Origin: Paludibacteraceae bacterium
GTDB lineage: Bacteria; Bacteroidota; Bacteroidia; Bacteroidales; Paludibacteraceae
Assembly (NCBI GenBank): GCA_024401565.1
Contig: JAKSKU010000004.1
Span: 24,953-88,952, forward strand
Reading direction: 5' to 3'
DNA: 64,000 bases
Part shown: piece by piece, positions 26,901-36,273 of the stretch
Layout: the number at the start of each line of letters is the position of its first letter
Position numbering within the stretch: position 1 is the stretch's first letter
Notes under the pieces: generated by a model
What the model saw: the letters and a program-made list of their open reading frames with translations, nothing else
Databases searched by the model: none
What the model was told of the DNA's origin: nothing
Translations under genes and position numbers: made by a program

Positions 26901-27098
26901 GTTTAGATCGATTTGGTCGCCGTCGTTATATATTTCGACGTATCCATTATAGTCGTACTTGTCGCTGACGATAGTGGACAAATTACTTGGCATAATCTCT
27001 GTAATTTTGAGAGCCGCAGACGAAGATAACGATGCCATACCACTTACAGAAACGACGAGAGTCTTCGCAAGTGTGTTAAACGAGCAAATGTGTTTCAT
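23949..27098 (-). CDS. CotH-kinase / lamin-tail / T9SS surface protein
   Basis: A 1049-residue secreted multidomain protein. Seen: signal peptide 1-28; a first lamin-tail domain (about 29-150: LKITEIMPSN, NGYVEIYNDGDQIDLNGWTVTN); a chitobiase/hexosaminidase C-terminal-like Ig domain (about 183-265: ATDGAKIYYTLDGSIPT); a CotH kinase domain (about 275-720) with NVKSFKIKANKRTG, GYFLNGEYKGLMGLRERTDEDY, the catalytic-loop-like NTDWVNNNIKVW and the Mg-binding DMDFG at about 545; a second lamin-tail domain (about 840-960: LNEVCASNN, PDWIEIYN); and a type A T9SS tail ending GVYLLKIGDRIVKIIKK. CotH enzymes are atypical protein kinases. A Gly/Met-rich low-complexity insert (about 576-613) follows the DMDFG motif. 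It is a single gene with a well-formed promoter. Confidence 0.82.
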   Translation of the reverse strand: MKHICSFNTLAKTLVVSVSGMASLSSSAALKITEIMPSNLSTIVSDKYDYNGYVEIYNDGDQIDLNGWTVTNEKEGKTEWSLRLNQSHIIKKGYNLLFFAKDDVAETSSNTAGNVNQLFAGTVSQKLTSDEGKLILTNGSQTISIEYPKQYPHISYGDGGYMIPSPGVENKAASKIESRVASPKFSGTNPGVVYAGGNATVQLQCATDGAKIYYTLDGSIPTEERGTVYDSPIQINKTTIVRARAYKDGALYSNVVTGSYLFTDDIYSSCGNSRLPIVSICSDREHFYDDKVGICVRGTNGAQATCSSDQAQNANYYQSWLRPANFEYIIDGKVVDNQEVEVGVFGNCSRQHNVKSFKIKANKRTGNNKFQYTKFFADRSYTKYKALALRNGGNGFYLNSRWRDGYMQTLARGLNIDYQAYQPVGYFLNGEYKGLMGLRERTDEDYIYSNYGYDEDEIEYLRVNKDVGKYVAEIGTDEAYYKMENFAANNNGDADFYEKLSQMMDIDEYIDYQIIQQFMANTDWVNNNIKVWRKKDGGKFRWILFDMDFGLSTSSSASNNMLNYCINGSVADNTGNPGGMGGPGGFGGGMGDFGGMGGFGGGMGGFGGFGGMNMPGYADAKYCTLFKGCMQNEDFKYHFLDRYTYLLETRFTDNRLKTVCDSMAALVKEEECATIAAGKNIGSDTQQNYDAAIQNMLNFALQRPAIVERQLVAHYGVQSTKASVKVRVNFNGNAPEYCFLVNKIASTTDYSRDLFVGERVKVELRVPAGYKIQSWKINGETKNGAESSYLDNVPSSGMDIEVNLGLDSDFKLPKLYLNEVCASNNRTEDEYGAKPDWIEIYNAEDHDVDLAGMIIKNQTANISTAIPYDYSTTVVPAKGRVMIWADKSEASGPLHMGFKLSAEVAQRIQLILPYLGKEELIDEILYQLHDQNASYGRKNDGSSEMTVFDACSNNTVGKQIATPNVSNGTLVCSKELADVDDVLADELVYPNPTSSEWTINAEGEYTVSDMLGQVVETGVAYEGMMFGGDYQKGVYLLKIGDRIVKIIKK
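25258..25372 (-). repeat. Gly/Met/Phe-rich low-complexity tract inside the CotH domain
   Basis: About 38 codons of alternating GGM, GGF and GGP units (residues about 576-613), encoded by short GCC/CCG-rich direct repeats seen on the plus strand. It forms a flexible Gly-rich loop between kinase motifs and is a slippage-prone stretch. Confidence 0.85.
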
Positions 27099-27180
27099 GT
27101 CTAAAAATTTTAAGTTTCCATTTGCGATCTTATTTCAGACCACACAAAAAAATCCCTATTAAGTTGTAAAAAGTTTCAAG

Positions 27181-27210
27181 CAAATGTAGTCTTTTTCGCA
27201 TACTGACAAA
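27181..27210 (-). promoter_or_regulatory. Promoter of the CotH-kinase gene
   Basis: On the minus strand TTTG (27210-27207), 18 bases, then TACATTTG (27188-27181): a near-consensus Bacteroidota promoter. Predicted leader about 75 bases to the ATG at 27098. Confidence 0.6.
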
Positions 27211-27327
27211 ATAGAATACCCAAAAACTACAAAAATAACATTACTTTTTTACAAAAGTATGTTGAAAAGCCTATTACAGGCGTACTAAAATATCATCTAT
27301 ACTGTTTTATCCTATATCGTCTATATT

Positions 27328-28344
27328 TCACCAATAGACCACCGGACATGGATATCGTTCAACGGTACGGATGATATATATCAAAGCGATTTCATGCGAC
27401 CATGAACCGTTTTTCTTTTGTGATGTGAACAAGTCATATACATAGTATGCCTGAAAGTTTTTGATCGATGTACCGACCATAAATGAAACATACGACACTT
27501 CAGACAAATCCGATTTCAAAGAAATACCTGCCATAAATGGTGCGAAGAAGCCACCGACGCCAAAATCCAACTGTTTCCACACGTCTTGCTTCTGAAATGA
27601 CACATTGGCAAACAAGTAAGTATCAGACAATGTGTTACGTCCGAACAAACCATTTGAAAGCTCCAAATCCTTGATATAGTTAGCATGTGCAGCAAAACGT
27701 CGATACAATGTGTTGTTTCCTGTTTTCTGAAATCCGTTTTCCGGTTCAGACAAATGGTACATAGCAGCCCCCAAAGTCAAGAACCCCTGAATGTTGAGTG
27801 CAGCTCCGATATTGAAGTCGGCAAAACGGAACGTCTCATTATCAAACTCCTCAGTAGTGGCTCCATATAAGTTTCCAGTTCCCAAATCATACTGGTCTGC
27901 AAAAGTCACCTTACTCATATCGAACTTGTTGATAAAACATGTCCCTTGCACACCCAAGCGAAGGAATATACCATCGTTAGCCATAGAAGAGAACTTGTTT
28001 GACTTTCCTGCCTTCAACTGAAACGTGTGGGCATATACCAAACTTAGTTCATTGGTCCTATAGATTCCACCTGCATAACTATCCAAAGCATACGCAAAAC
28101 CGGCAGAACACATACGTTTGTAAAAATTCTGGTCGTATGACGCTCTGAGTGTATTGTATTTATTCCCCAATTTTGGCCATTGTTGACGGTAGTTCAAACC
28201 CAAACGTATAGCGTTTGCATTACCAGCCATAGCAGGATTCAGACTAAATGGCACAATATTGTGGTTGGAGAACGTGTAGTCCTGAGCAAAAATGCCAGCA
28301 CACGTCATCCATATTGTAGAAATTATCAGTATTAGTCTTTTCAT
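27328..28344 (-). CDS. PorP/SprF-family T9SS outer-membrane protein
   Basis: A 338-residue outer-membrane barrel of the PorP/SprF family, partner proteins of T9SS cargo that carry type B sorting tails. Seen: signal peptide 1-20; the family opening QDYTFSNHNIVPFSLNPAMAGNANAIRLGLNYRQQWP; strand-like segments (YNTLRASYDQNF, MCSAGFAYALDSYAGGIYRTNELSLVYAHTFQL, GIFLRLGVQGTCFINKFD); and LTLGAAMYHLSEPENGF. In Flavobacterium SprF is needed for secretion and attachment of SprB, and each PorP/SprF tends to be encoded next to its cargo. Here it is 7 bp downstream of a 1545-residue protein with exactly such a tail, so pairing is a strong inference. The C terminus (ERYPCPVVYW) is slightly unusual but complete. 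Confidence 0.88.
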   Translation of the reverse strand: MKRLILIISTIWMTCAGIFAQDYTFSNHNIVPFSLNPAMAGNANAIRLGLNYRQQWPKLGNKYNTLRASYDQNFYKRMCSAGFAYALDSYAGGIYRTNELSLVYAHTFQLKAGKSNKFSSMANDGIFLRLGVQGTCFINKFDMSKVTFADQYDLGTGNLYGATTEEFDNETFRFADFNIGAALNIQGFLTLGAAMYHLSEPENGFQKTGNNTLYRRFAAHANYIKDLELSNGLFGRNTLSDTYLFANVSFQKQDVWKQLDFGVGGFFAPFMAGISLKSDLSEVSYVSFMVGTSIKNFQAYYVYDLFTSQKKNGSWSHEIALIYIIRTVERYPCPVVYW

Positions 28345-28351
28345 TTTCCTT

Positions 28352-31300
28352 TTATCTTACAAGAGTGACAAATCCTCTGTTCTCACCGTCTCTTTCAAGA
28401 TCACCGAACTTACATTTATACTTGTACACCCAACCATATACACCCCATGGACACTCTTTTCCATTCCATTTTCCATCCCATGTGTCATCCATGCCTCTTC
28501 CTTCATACATGATTTCACCAAGACGGTTGTAGATGATATATGAGAATTCATCGACATAACGTCCTCCATAGAATCTGAAGCCATCATTCTTCTCATCACC
28601 ATTAGGAGTAAATGCCTCCGGAGCCCAAATATCTTTCCACACATACAATGATTTCACACCTTCGTAAATACATCCGTTAGCGTCTACGGCACGAGCTATA
28701 ACGCTTACCGAATCACCGACCAATTCAGTCTTGTAACGATAGTTCATGGTTCTTCCTTCCAACTCATTGGCTGTAGAGTAAGGACGCCATGTCCAAGTGG
28801 CCTCCACTGGAGAGATACCGACAAACTGAACTGTTGGATTGTTCTCGTCAATCCAGCCAGGAGTCACTGAAAAATCAAAACTACGACGGTTCGACAGAGC
28901 GATACTCTTCCATGTAGTCGACTCACATCCGTTCTCATCACGACCTTTCAACATGAATTTTGTATCCTCTAGGATAGACAACTCCATCGATTCTGAGTTA
29001 TAATTCTCCGACAATCTGTCAGGCTCGGGTTCAGCGCTCCATTCATAGAAGATAGCTCCCGACGCCGTGATTTTGAGTCTGTCACCCTCCCCAGCGCAAC
29101 CTTCCGCAGCCGCAATATTAATCTCCAATTTTGGCTCCTTGTAAACCTGCAGATCATAAGGCACGGTGTTAGTACAGCCGTTATCATCTGTTCCTGTCAC
29201 ATAGAATGTTGTGTTTATCATAGGAGAATGAGTGATTGTAGCAAAAGTCTCATTCGTGTTCCACTTATAGAATTTTGCTCCAGACGCTGTGATTGTGGCC
29301 GGAGTACCAGGACACACTATCTTATCACCAGTGATCAACACGTTAGGTGGAGTCAACGGATGCACAAAGATATTCATATCCGAAGAACAGTTAAGACGCG
29401 TACCGATAAGTTTCACATAGATATCACCCTCCGGTATAAAATCCAGATTCTGTGTATAGACGGTCTCATTGCCATAATGCCACTCGAATGTTGTAGCACC
29501 TTGAGCGCGAAGATGTACATATTCACCCTTACAAGCGCTCACATTACCCAAATACGACAATGTAGGCGGCTCAACAGGAAGTACTGTGAATTTAGCGCTA
29601 TTCTCACAGCCAAACGAGTCAACACCAATCACTTCATACACGGTCTCGTCTGTAATTTTTTCTCTTAATTCCGACCCCTGTTTGCCATGGCTCCATACAT
29701 ACTCTTTTGCTCCGGACGCCTTTATTATAGCTGTACTATCTTTACATACATTTATATCTCCTGTAATCTCCACTTGTGGCAGTTCTCTCAACGTCACTGT
29801 CACAACCTTTGTCGACTGGCATCCATTTGATCCAATTCCTGTCAACGTGTACTTTGTTGGCACTGAAGGAGAAACCTCCAACGATTCACCTTCCAAACCA
29901 AAGCCCCAAGAATAAGTGTCTGCACCATGAGCCTTAAGGGAAGTGTAACGTCCAGGACAAACTACACTGTCACCGTCAACCCAGAGTTCTGGCAAAGGCA
30001 AAAAGCCAAGCACAACACTAGCTTGAGATGTACATCCCCTTCGTGTTCCTGTAACTGTTATTTTTTTGCTCTCTTCTTCCACTCTGAAAGCTCGATGTCC
30101 TCCATTCACGCCATCATGCCATACATACTCGGTTGCACCTGTAGCATCGACCTGAGCGACTTCACCAGGACAGACAACCAAATCTCCAACGATTTCAATC
30201 TGTGGCTTAGCTATTGTATCCACAAAGAATGAATCTATTGAACGACATCCATTTCTATCAGTACCCTCAAGTTTGATCATCACAGGCTCTCTGACCAAAA
30301 ATTCCGTCTCCTTCTGGAAATCAAAATATGTATCTCCTGCATACCATCTCTGGCTTTCTACATTTCCCTGTACAGCCAACTCTGCTTTTGCTCCCGCACA
30401 TACACTGTCTGGGGCATCTATAATCACCTGTACCGGAACATTGACGTTAACGGTCTTTGTTGCAATACTAGGACAACCTTCGGCACTGTAACCTACAACC
30501 TGATACTCTGCTGGTCCGTCTGGAATATCAATTGTCTCAACATCACTTCCTGATGCCGGATATATCCATTCTACCCTATCTGGGTTTCCAGCAACCGTAA
30601 GTTTCACCGTGTCGAATGCGCAAACTTCATCTTTAGACACAATGCTCACCAACGGAAGATTATAAACATAAACTGGTTTAATCAAGGAATCGGTACATCC
30701 ATTAGCTGTCACCTTTACTTTCCACTCCTCGTTAGTCGTAATTTTCTTTCTTAAACTTGAGTTGGTTGAACCATCTTGCCATAGAAATGAATAACCTGCA
30801 GCTGATCCCATTGTGACGCTGGCCGCCTGATCAGGACAAACCTTATCTAATGAATCCACGATTTTGACAAGTGGACCTTGCTTGATTCGAACCCTCTTAC
30901 TGGCAGTTCCCTTACAACCATACTTATCATAGCCAATCACAGTATACGTAGTATCATTGAATGGTTGGATTTCCATTGATGGACCACTGTAAATTAGCTC
31001 CTGTCCCGATGCATCAACACCCAAATCCCATTCGTAATCCAAGCCTCCTTCTCCATAAACCATAGAAGTCTCTCCTGAACAAAGTTCTTCAGGTGCGGAA
31101 AGTCCAATCGTAGGTGCCGGATTTACATGGATAGTGATGGAATCGTCTGTTTTACAACCGAAGTTGAGCGAAACCGCAGAACATTTATAATTATGTGTAA
31201 CAGTAGGTATCACCTGTATTCTCGAGCCTGTCTTTCCGTTACTCCATGCATAATTACATGACACAAGGCTTGATGCGTAAAGTGTCAGCGAATCCCCGGC

Positions 31301-32989
31301 ACACACCGTATCCTTTGATGCTTTCAGCTTGATGTTAGGCATCAAGACGCGGTTGATATAAAGAGAGTCGTCATATTCACAAGTAAACTCATCCTTAACG
31401 TGAACATAAAACCAACTGCTATTTTCAATTGTAACATTTGTGCTTCTGTCATTACTGATTGTAGTCTTTGACGAATCCATCCAAGTCACAGAAGATGCAT
31501 CTGAAATATTCTGAGCGAACAATTCCACCGTCTTACCCTGACAAACAGTATCAGCGCCATCAATGATAACTGTAGGATAATCTGGAATTGTCACATTAAA
31601 CGAATCTGTTCCCGAGCAACCATTTCTTGTAACAGCTGTCAATTTAACATTATAATTGCCTGGTTTTCTGAATCTATGAAACGGATTCTCATTAACCGAA
31701 TTTGTACCGTCGGCAAAATCCCAGTTGTAAGAGAACAACTCATCATCAGTTGTACTCAAAGTTGACATATTCCTGAATTCAACCTGACCTGCGCAACCTA
31801 CCTCATAATCAATCTTAGGATAGACGTTTACTGGAAGCAACTCTGTTTCCAATGTGATTGAGCTACAAGTTTCCAAAGCACCACGCATTGTACAACTGTA
31901 CTTTGAACCGGAACGCATCAAACGGCGGTCTACCTCAATCACACTGCCATCTTCACTTATAGGTATGATCATTGGGCTCTCCGCACCGTCAACCAACCAT
32001 TCATAAGAGGAAAATCCTTTGGGTGCCTTGATTGTCGCATTTTCGCCACTACTCTCACAGTTGTTGACTTCGAGTTTCAGATCAGCAGACTCCACATAGA
32101 AATAACCGTATGCCTCATGGCCTCCTGCCCCCTCCACTTTGTTAGAGACACGTAAACAGTCGTGAGTATAGAATGAAATCGTAACCTCATATCCTACCTT
32201 GTCCGACAAATCATAAATTGTTGAAGTCCAAGGCAAATACAAATACTCCTTTATTGTATTGGCAGCAAACGAATATGGACATCCTGATGGAGACTGAAGA
32301 TACGAGGCTGTCTTGTTTGCAGTACTTTCAAACTGTGAACATGCCTCATTTGACATCACACCCGCAGGACTCTTCATGTCGACTGTCATTCCAAAGAAAG
32401 GGATCTGCGAACCAACGTGGTCTAAGGTCACAGTATTGCCTCCAGCGGCCCCTCCTGCTCCTCCAGGTCCAGCAGGAGCTCTTGTAATAACTTTACCAGT
32501 AGGATCGTGAAGCACACATGCAAAATTGACAATCAGCACCTTTGATTCTTCAGTAACAGTGAATGTATATGAAGCTTTTTCTGCCGCGGCATACAATGTT
32601 TTATCTCCTTCCGCTCCTGCATTCGAACCATATCCAAAATTTCCGATTCTCATAGTGACCGCTCCATCGGTAAATGGATTTTGATAAAAATTATCACAAC
32701 TGACAATCGGATCTACACTTGGCAATGCTGATGTTATCAAGTCAAATCGTGAATTCTCCTCAGTAACTGTATTGGTCCAATCATACACAGCGATACTGTC
32801 ATCACCTCTATAGTAACGACCTGTCTGCATTGTCCAACCACTAAAATTACCTTGGGAAAAATCAATGTTTGGGGCCGCCACATCTCGCGCAGAAACCCTG
32901 ACTATCCACAACAGTAACAGCAAGATTAACACATACCTTATTTTCGCCAGTTTTAACATAGCTGAATAATAAACTTCCGTTTGTTTCAT
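28352..32989 (-). CDS. Giant T9SS type B cargo with PKD/Ig-like repeats
   Basis: A 1545-residue surface protein. Seen: N-terminal signal/anchor (residues about 11-34; ATG 32959, M11, is an alternative start that gives a cleaner signal peptide); an N-terminal beta-sandwich (about 40-300); a PKD domain with FSYNWDFADGTNSVNENPFHRF near 420-470; then roughly a dozen 75-90-residue modules each starting with a VC.G or VCPG motif and containing GAxxYxW (for example VCPGEVAQVDATGATEYVWHDG, VCKDSTAIIKASGAKEYVWSHG); and a gliding-motility-type C-terminal domain (about 1455-1545: APEAFTPNGDEKNDGFRF, YNRLGEIMYEG, DTWDGKWNGKECPWGVYGW), the type B T9SS sorting domain. The PorP/SprF gene follows after 7 bp. 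An adhesin-like role is inferred; no catalytic domain is visible. Confidence 0.87.
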   Translation of the reverse strand: MKQTEVYYSAMLKLAKIRYVLILLLLLWIVRVSARDVAAPNIDFSQGNFSGWTMQTGRYYRGDDSIAVYDWTNTVTEENSRFDLITSALPSVDPIVSCDNFYQNPFTDGAVTMRIGNFGYGSNAGAEGDKTLYAAAEKASYTFTVTEESKVLIVNFACVLHDPTGKVITRAPAGPGGAGGAAGGNTVTLDHVGSQIPFFGMTVDMKSPAGVMSNEACSQFESTANKTASYLQSPSGCPYSFAANTIKEYLYLPWTSTIYDLSDKVGYEVTISFYTHDCLRVSNKVEGAGGHEAYGYFYVESADLKLEVNNCESSGENATIKAPKGFSSYEWLVDGAESPMIIPISEDGSVIEVDRRLMRSGSKYSCTMRGALETCSSITLETELLPVNVYPKIDYEVGCAGQVEFRNMSTLSTTDDELFSYNWDFADGTNSVNENPFHRFRKPGNYNVKLTAVTRNGCSGTDSFNVTIPDYPTVIIDGADTVCQGKTVELFAQNISDASSVTWMDSSKTTISNDRSTNVTIENSSWFYVHVKDEFTCEYDDSLYINRVLMPNIKLKASKDTVCAGDSLTLYASSLVSCNYAWSNGKTGSRIQVIPTVTHNYKCSAVSLNFGCKTDDSITIHVNPAPTIGLSAPEELCSGETSMVYGEGGLDYEWDLGVDASGQELIYSGPSMEIQPFNDTTYTVIGYDKYGCKGTASKRVRIKQGPLVKIVDSLDKVCPDQAASVTMGSAAGYSFLWQDGSTNSSLRKKITTNEEWKVKVTANGCTDSLIKPVYVYNLPLVSIVSKDEVCAFDTVKLTVAGNPDRVEWIYPASGSDVETIDIPDGPAEYQVVGYSAEGCPSIATKTVNVNVPVQVIIDAPDSVCAGAKAELAVQGNVESQRWYAGDTYFDFQKETEFLVREPVMIKLEGTDRNGCRSIDSFFVDTIAKPQIEIVGDLVVCPGEVAQVDATGATEYVWHDGVNGGHRAFRVEEESKKITVTGTRRGCTSQASVVLGFLPLPELWVDGDSVVCPGRYTSLKAHGADTYSWGFGLEGESLEVSPSVPTKYTLTGIGSNGCQSTKVVTVTLRELPQVEITGDINVCKDSTAIIKASGAKEYVWSHGKQGSELREKITDETVYEVIGVDSFGCENSAKFTVLPVEPPTLSYLGNVSACKGEYVHLRAQGATTFEWHYGNETVYTQNLDFIPEGDIYVKLIGTRLNCSSDMNIFVHPLTPPNVLITGDKIVCPGTPATITASGAKFYKWNTNETFATITHSPMINTTFYVTGTDDNGCTNTVPYDLQVYKEPKLEINIAAAEGCAGEGDRLKITASGAIFYEWSAEPEPDRLSENYNSESMELSILEDTKFMLKGRDENGCESTTWKSIALSNRRSFDFSVTPGWIDENNPTVQFVGISPVEATWTWRPYSTANELEGRTMNYRYKTELVGDSVSVIARAVDANGCIYEGVKSLYVWKDIWAPEAFTPNGDEKNDGFRFYGGRYVDEFSYIIYNRLGEIMYEGRGMDDTWDGKWNGKECPWGVYGWVYKYKCKFGDLERDGENRGFVTLVR

Positions 32990-33225
32990 AACGTGCCTAC
33001 TTTGAGGTCCTTAAGGACTAACTAAATTACCCTATTAAAAATTGTATTCTAAAACCCACATTAGAATACATTGCAATACTACTAAAAAATGTTAAAAAAA
33101 ACAAATTGATGATAAAAAATAAGTAATAATGCATAAAAATGTAACTGAATTTAGCGTAACACTAATGAATTTACATTTTTTGCATCCAATAAACTTAATA
33201 TCAAGAAAATGAAGATACAATATCT

Positions 33226-36200
33226 TTAGAAATCAACATCCAATCCGAATGAGAAAGCCTTACTTCTTGGGTATGCGGAATAATCTACCGATGGTGTGGC
33301 CGACGTTGCTCGTCTAACACTTACCTCTGGATCATAGCCACTGTACTTTGTCCAACAGAACAGGTTGTTTGCTGTGGCATAAACTCTTAACTTCGACATA
33401 TGAAGTTTTCTGACCACCTTGTCTGGCAACGAATATCCCAAAGTCACCTGCTGGAGACGAAGGAAAGAACCGTCTTCTACCGCCCACGAATGGAACACAT
33501 AACGTGTCATTATCGGCGACCACATTGAGGCTCCGGCATTAATCTCCGCCAACTCTTCCGGAGACGCAAGTTCTCCAGCTCCATTCAAATATGTCCAACA
33601 TCCTTCCACATCAGCGGACATATTTCTATATGAATATTTATTTGTAGTCGTATTCTCTATCTTATTGGCATTATATACATCGCCACCATACTTCCAGTAG
33701 AAATCAGCGGACAAATCAAAATGCCAGATCTTGAAATTCAGTCCTAATCCTCCTGTATGCTTTGGCATCGCATTTCCTATCACCACCTTATCTTTCTCAT
33801 CAATTATACCGTCTTCATTTTGATCTCTTAATCGCAACGATCCAGGACAGATATTGCCAGCCAACAGTGTGGCATCGGACACAAGACCTTCCTTCAATAT
33901 GTACTTACCATCCTCATAGTCAAAATCATCTACGGTGTACCAGCCATCTGTCTCATAACCATACATTCTGCCTATACTCTCTCCCACCTCAAGGATATAG
34001 TCGCCAATAATTTCCGAGCCTGCCCAACCAGACGACATCTCCATATTGTCAACTCCACCCAAATTCTTCACTTTAGAGTCAGTAAAGGCAATGTTGAAAT
34101 CAATATCAAACTTGAAATTCTTTGAGTTGACAACACCTATATTCAACGCCAACTCGATACCTCTGTTTTCGGTAGAACCTACATTTTGCATCATATATTT
34201 ATATCCGGATGCAAATGGCAGTTTAGTCTGCAAAAGCAAATCTTCAGTTGTGTTTTTATACACGTCTGCAGTCAGTTGGAAACGATTGTCGGCAAAACCA
34301 AGATCGAGTCCGATATTACGGGATATGGTTGTCTCCCATGTCAAATCAGGATTTGGCTTATATTCTCCCGTCTTCAAATATGAAAGATATTCCCCATCGA
34401 TCTCAAGCACACCATCCCCATCGGAAGGAGCGGCATAAACCTGCTGATATAGATTGCTGCTTATACGGTTGTTTCCTGTGGCTCCAATACTGTATCTTAA
34501 TTTGGCATTACTCAGTATATAAGCGTTTTGCAAGAATTTCTCCTCATTGATTCTCCATCCGACCGAAGCCGACGGAAAATGTCCCCACTGGTTGCCGACC
34601 GCGAATTTGCTGGATCTGTCGGCTCTATAAGTGGCCGAGAAAAGATATCTGTTGGCAAACGAATAATTGGCTCTACCAAAATATGAGAGTATCACATCAT
34701 TTGGCAAAACGGCCGAATTCGATGGTTGCGGAGTACCAAGACTCATGTTGGCAAGACATTGTTCAGCAGTAAGGTACTCTGGGAAAAAGCGACTCTCACT
34801 CTGATTATAATCCTCTTTCTTCTTCAAGAACTCCTCGCCCGCAAGCACAGTCAAAGAATGACGCGTACTTTTTTGCAAAAGTTTGAAAGTAGCCGTATTT
34901 GAGTTTCTGAAAGTGGACTGACGCACATTAAGGATTGACGCCATTGGAGCATTGCCATTCTTCAAGGCTTGAGACGTGCCGACTCCATAGCAGCGATCCG
35001 TTTGACTAAACAGACCATTGACTCCTATCTGAGAATTCAGTTCAAGGAATCCGACAGGAGAAATCCTTACACCTAAATCGCCTCTCACTCCATTCTGCGA
35101 TTGTTTGCGATAATCAGCGCTGTTTACGTCAATCGGATTGTATGTGCTCGACACCGTTTCGAAATCTTCCACATCTTCGACATTCAAAGGAGAGTAAAGC
35201 AAAGCGTTTCTCAGACGGGCATCAGTGTTGCTTCCTTCCGTTGACAAGCCTGCTCCATTCTGCAACTTATTGAAATAGGCGGTCTTCAAATCAAACGACA
35301 AATATTTCGACACCTCATGATTGAGATTGATTCCGAGGTTGTGTCGACGCGAACCCTCTCCAATTACTATGCCATTATTATCACTGTAGTCATACGCGAT
35401 TTTATAAGCTGTCTTATCCATCTTGTACGTCGTGATAAACGACTGATTCATAAAGAAGCCATTTTCTCCAAACAACTGAGATGCCCAATCATTGCTGGCC
35501 ACCGACTGATATTTAGACAGTTCATCATACGTGCCATACACAGAAGAGAACGACTCCAAAGCCTCCTCACTTTTCATAGCAGCTGTCTCATAACAGAACC
35601 TGGCATAATCATAAGGTGACAAGACCTTCAGTTTATTCTTGAAAGTACGGAATCCATATTGAGATTTGTACGAAGACTTTCTTCCACTCATTGTTGCCTT
35701 TTTTGTCGTAACCAAGACAACACCCGAAGCGGCGCGGGCACCATATACTGCCGCAGAGGCAGCATCCTTAAGCACATCTATTCTTTCGATATCAGAAGGT
35801 GAAATATTTGAAATATTATCGACAGGAAACCCATCGACTATATACAAAGGAGCGTTATTTCCGGTGATAGACGTACCTCCACGCACAGTGATTTCAGCAT
35901 CACCCATTCCACCACCTTCACTCATCGACACATTGACACCCGCTATTTTTCCCTGGATTGCACTTTCGACATTACCATTTTCTCCTTGTATTGATTTCGT
36001 CAAAGTGATAGTTGAGTTGGCTCCCGTAAGATCCTTTTTACGGGCGACACCATATCCCACCACTACAAATTCATCTATATCATAATTAAAGATAGGATCA
36101 AAAACAGTTTTTGACATATCTTCTTCACTCTTGAGGCTGTCTTCTCCAATACCCTTACCTTGCGACCACACGCCAACACAAAATGACATTGCGACAGATA

Positions 36201-36273
36201 ATGACGCAACACGCATGAATTTACTCCTCAATTTAGTTCCTATAGATGTCATCCTTTTCTCAATGTGAATCAC
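33226..36273 (-). CDS. SusC-like TonB-dependent receptor without SusD partner
   Basis: A 1015-residue SusC/RagA-family outer-membrane receptor. Seen: signal region (about 20-38; ATG 36252 or 36216 are alternative starts), a TonB-box-like EFVVVGYGVARKKDLTGA at about 69-85, a plug domain (GKIAGVNVSMSEGGGMGDAEITVRGGTSITGNNAPLYIVDGFPVDNI; IERIDVLKDAASAAVYGARAASGVVLVTTKK), and a large barrel ending SFGLDVDF. The usual N-terminal carboxypeptidase-regulatory-like domain is absent. The normal next gene, a SusD lipoprotein, is not present on either side: downstream is the T9SS cargo gene and upstream is HU on the opposite strand. The substrate is therefore unknown. It is separated from the 28352 gene by 236 bp of AT-rich DNA with no gene, so it is probably its own unit. 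Confidence 0.88.
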   Translation of the reverse strand: MIHIEKRMTSIGTKLRSKFMRVASLSVAMSFCVGVWSQGKGIGEDSLKSEEDMSKTVFDPIFNYDIDEFVVVGYGVARKKDLTGANSTITLTKSIQGENGNVESAIQGKIAGVNVSMSEGGGMGDAEITVRGGTSITGNNAPLYIVDGFPVDNISNISPSDIERIDVLKDAASAAVYGARAASGVVLVTTKKATMSGRKSSYKSQYGFRTFKNKLKVLSPYDYARFCYETAAMKSEEALESFSSVYGTYDELSKYQSVASNDWASQLFGENGFFMNQSFITTYKMDKTAYKIAYDYSDNNGIVIGEGSRRHNLGINLNHEVSKYLSFDLKTAYFNKLQNGAGLSTEGSNTDARLRNALLYSPLNVEDVEDFETVSSTYNPIDVNSADYRKQSQNGVRGDLGVRISPVGFLELNSQIGVNGLFSQTDRCYGVGTSQALKNGNAPMASILNVRQSTFRNSNTATFKLLQKSTRHSLTVLAGEEFLKKKEDYNQSESRFFPEYLTAEQCLANMSLGTPQPSNSAVLPNDVILSYFGRANYSFANRYLFSATYRADRSSKFAVGNQWGHFPSASVGWRINEEKFLQNAYILSNAKLRYSIGATGNNRISSNLYQQVYAAPSDGDGVLEIDGEYLSYLKTGEYKPNPDLTWETTISRNIGLDLGFADNRFQLTADVYKNTTEDLLLQTKLPFASGYKYMMQNVGSTENRGIELALNIGVVNSKNFKFDIDFNIAFTDSKVKNLGGVDNMEMSSGWAGSEIIGDYILEVGESIGRMYGYETDGWYTVDDFDYEDGKYILKEGLVSDATLLAGNICPGSLRLRDQNEDGIIDEKDKVVIGNAMPKHTGGLGLNFKIWHFDLSADFYWKYGGDVYNANKIENTTTNKYSYRNMSADVEGCWTYLNGAGELASPEELAEINAGASMWSPIMTRYVFHSWAVEDGSFLRLQQVTLGYSLPDKVVRKLHMSKLRVYATANNLFCWTKYSGYDPEVSVRRATSATPSVDYSAYPRSKAFSFGLDVDF

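Noticed and set aside
33226-36273. A polysaccharide utilisation locus built on the SusC-like gene
   Set aside because: No SusD, no glycan-degrading enzymes, no sensor or sigma/anti-sigma genes nearby; the expansin-GH44 pair is 30 kb away.
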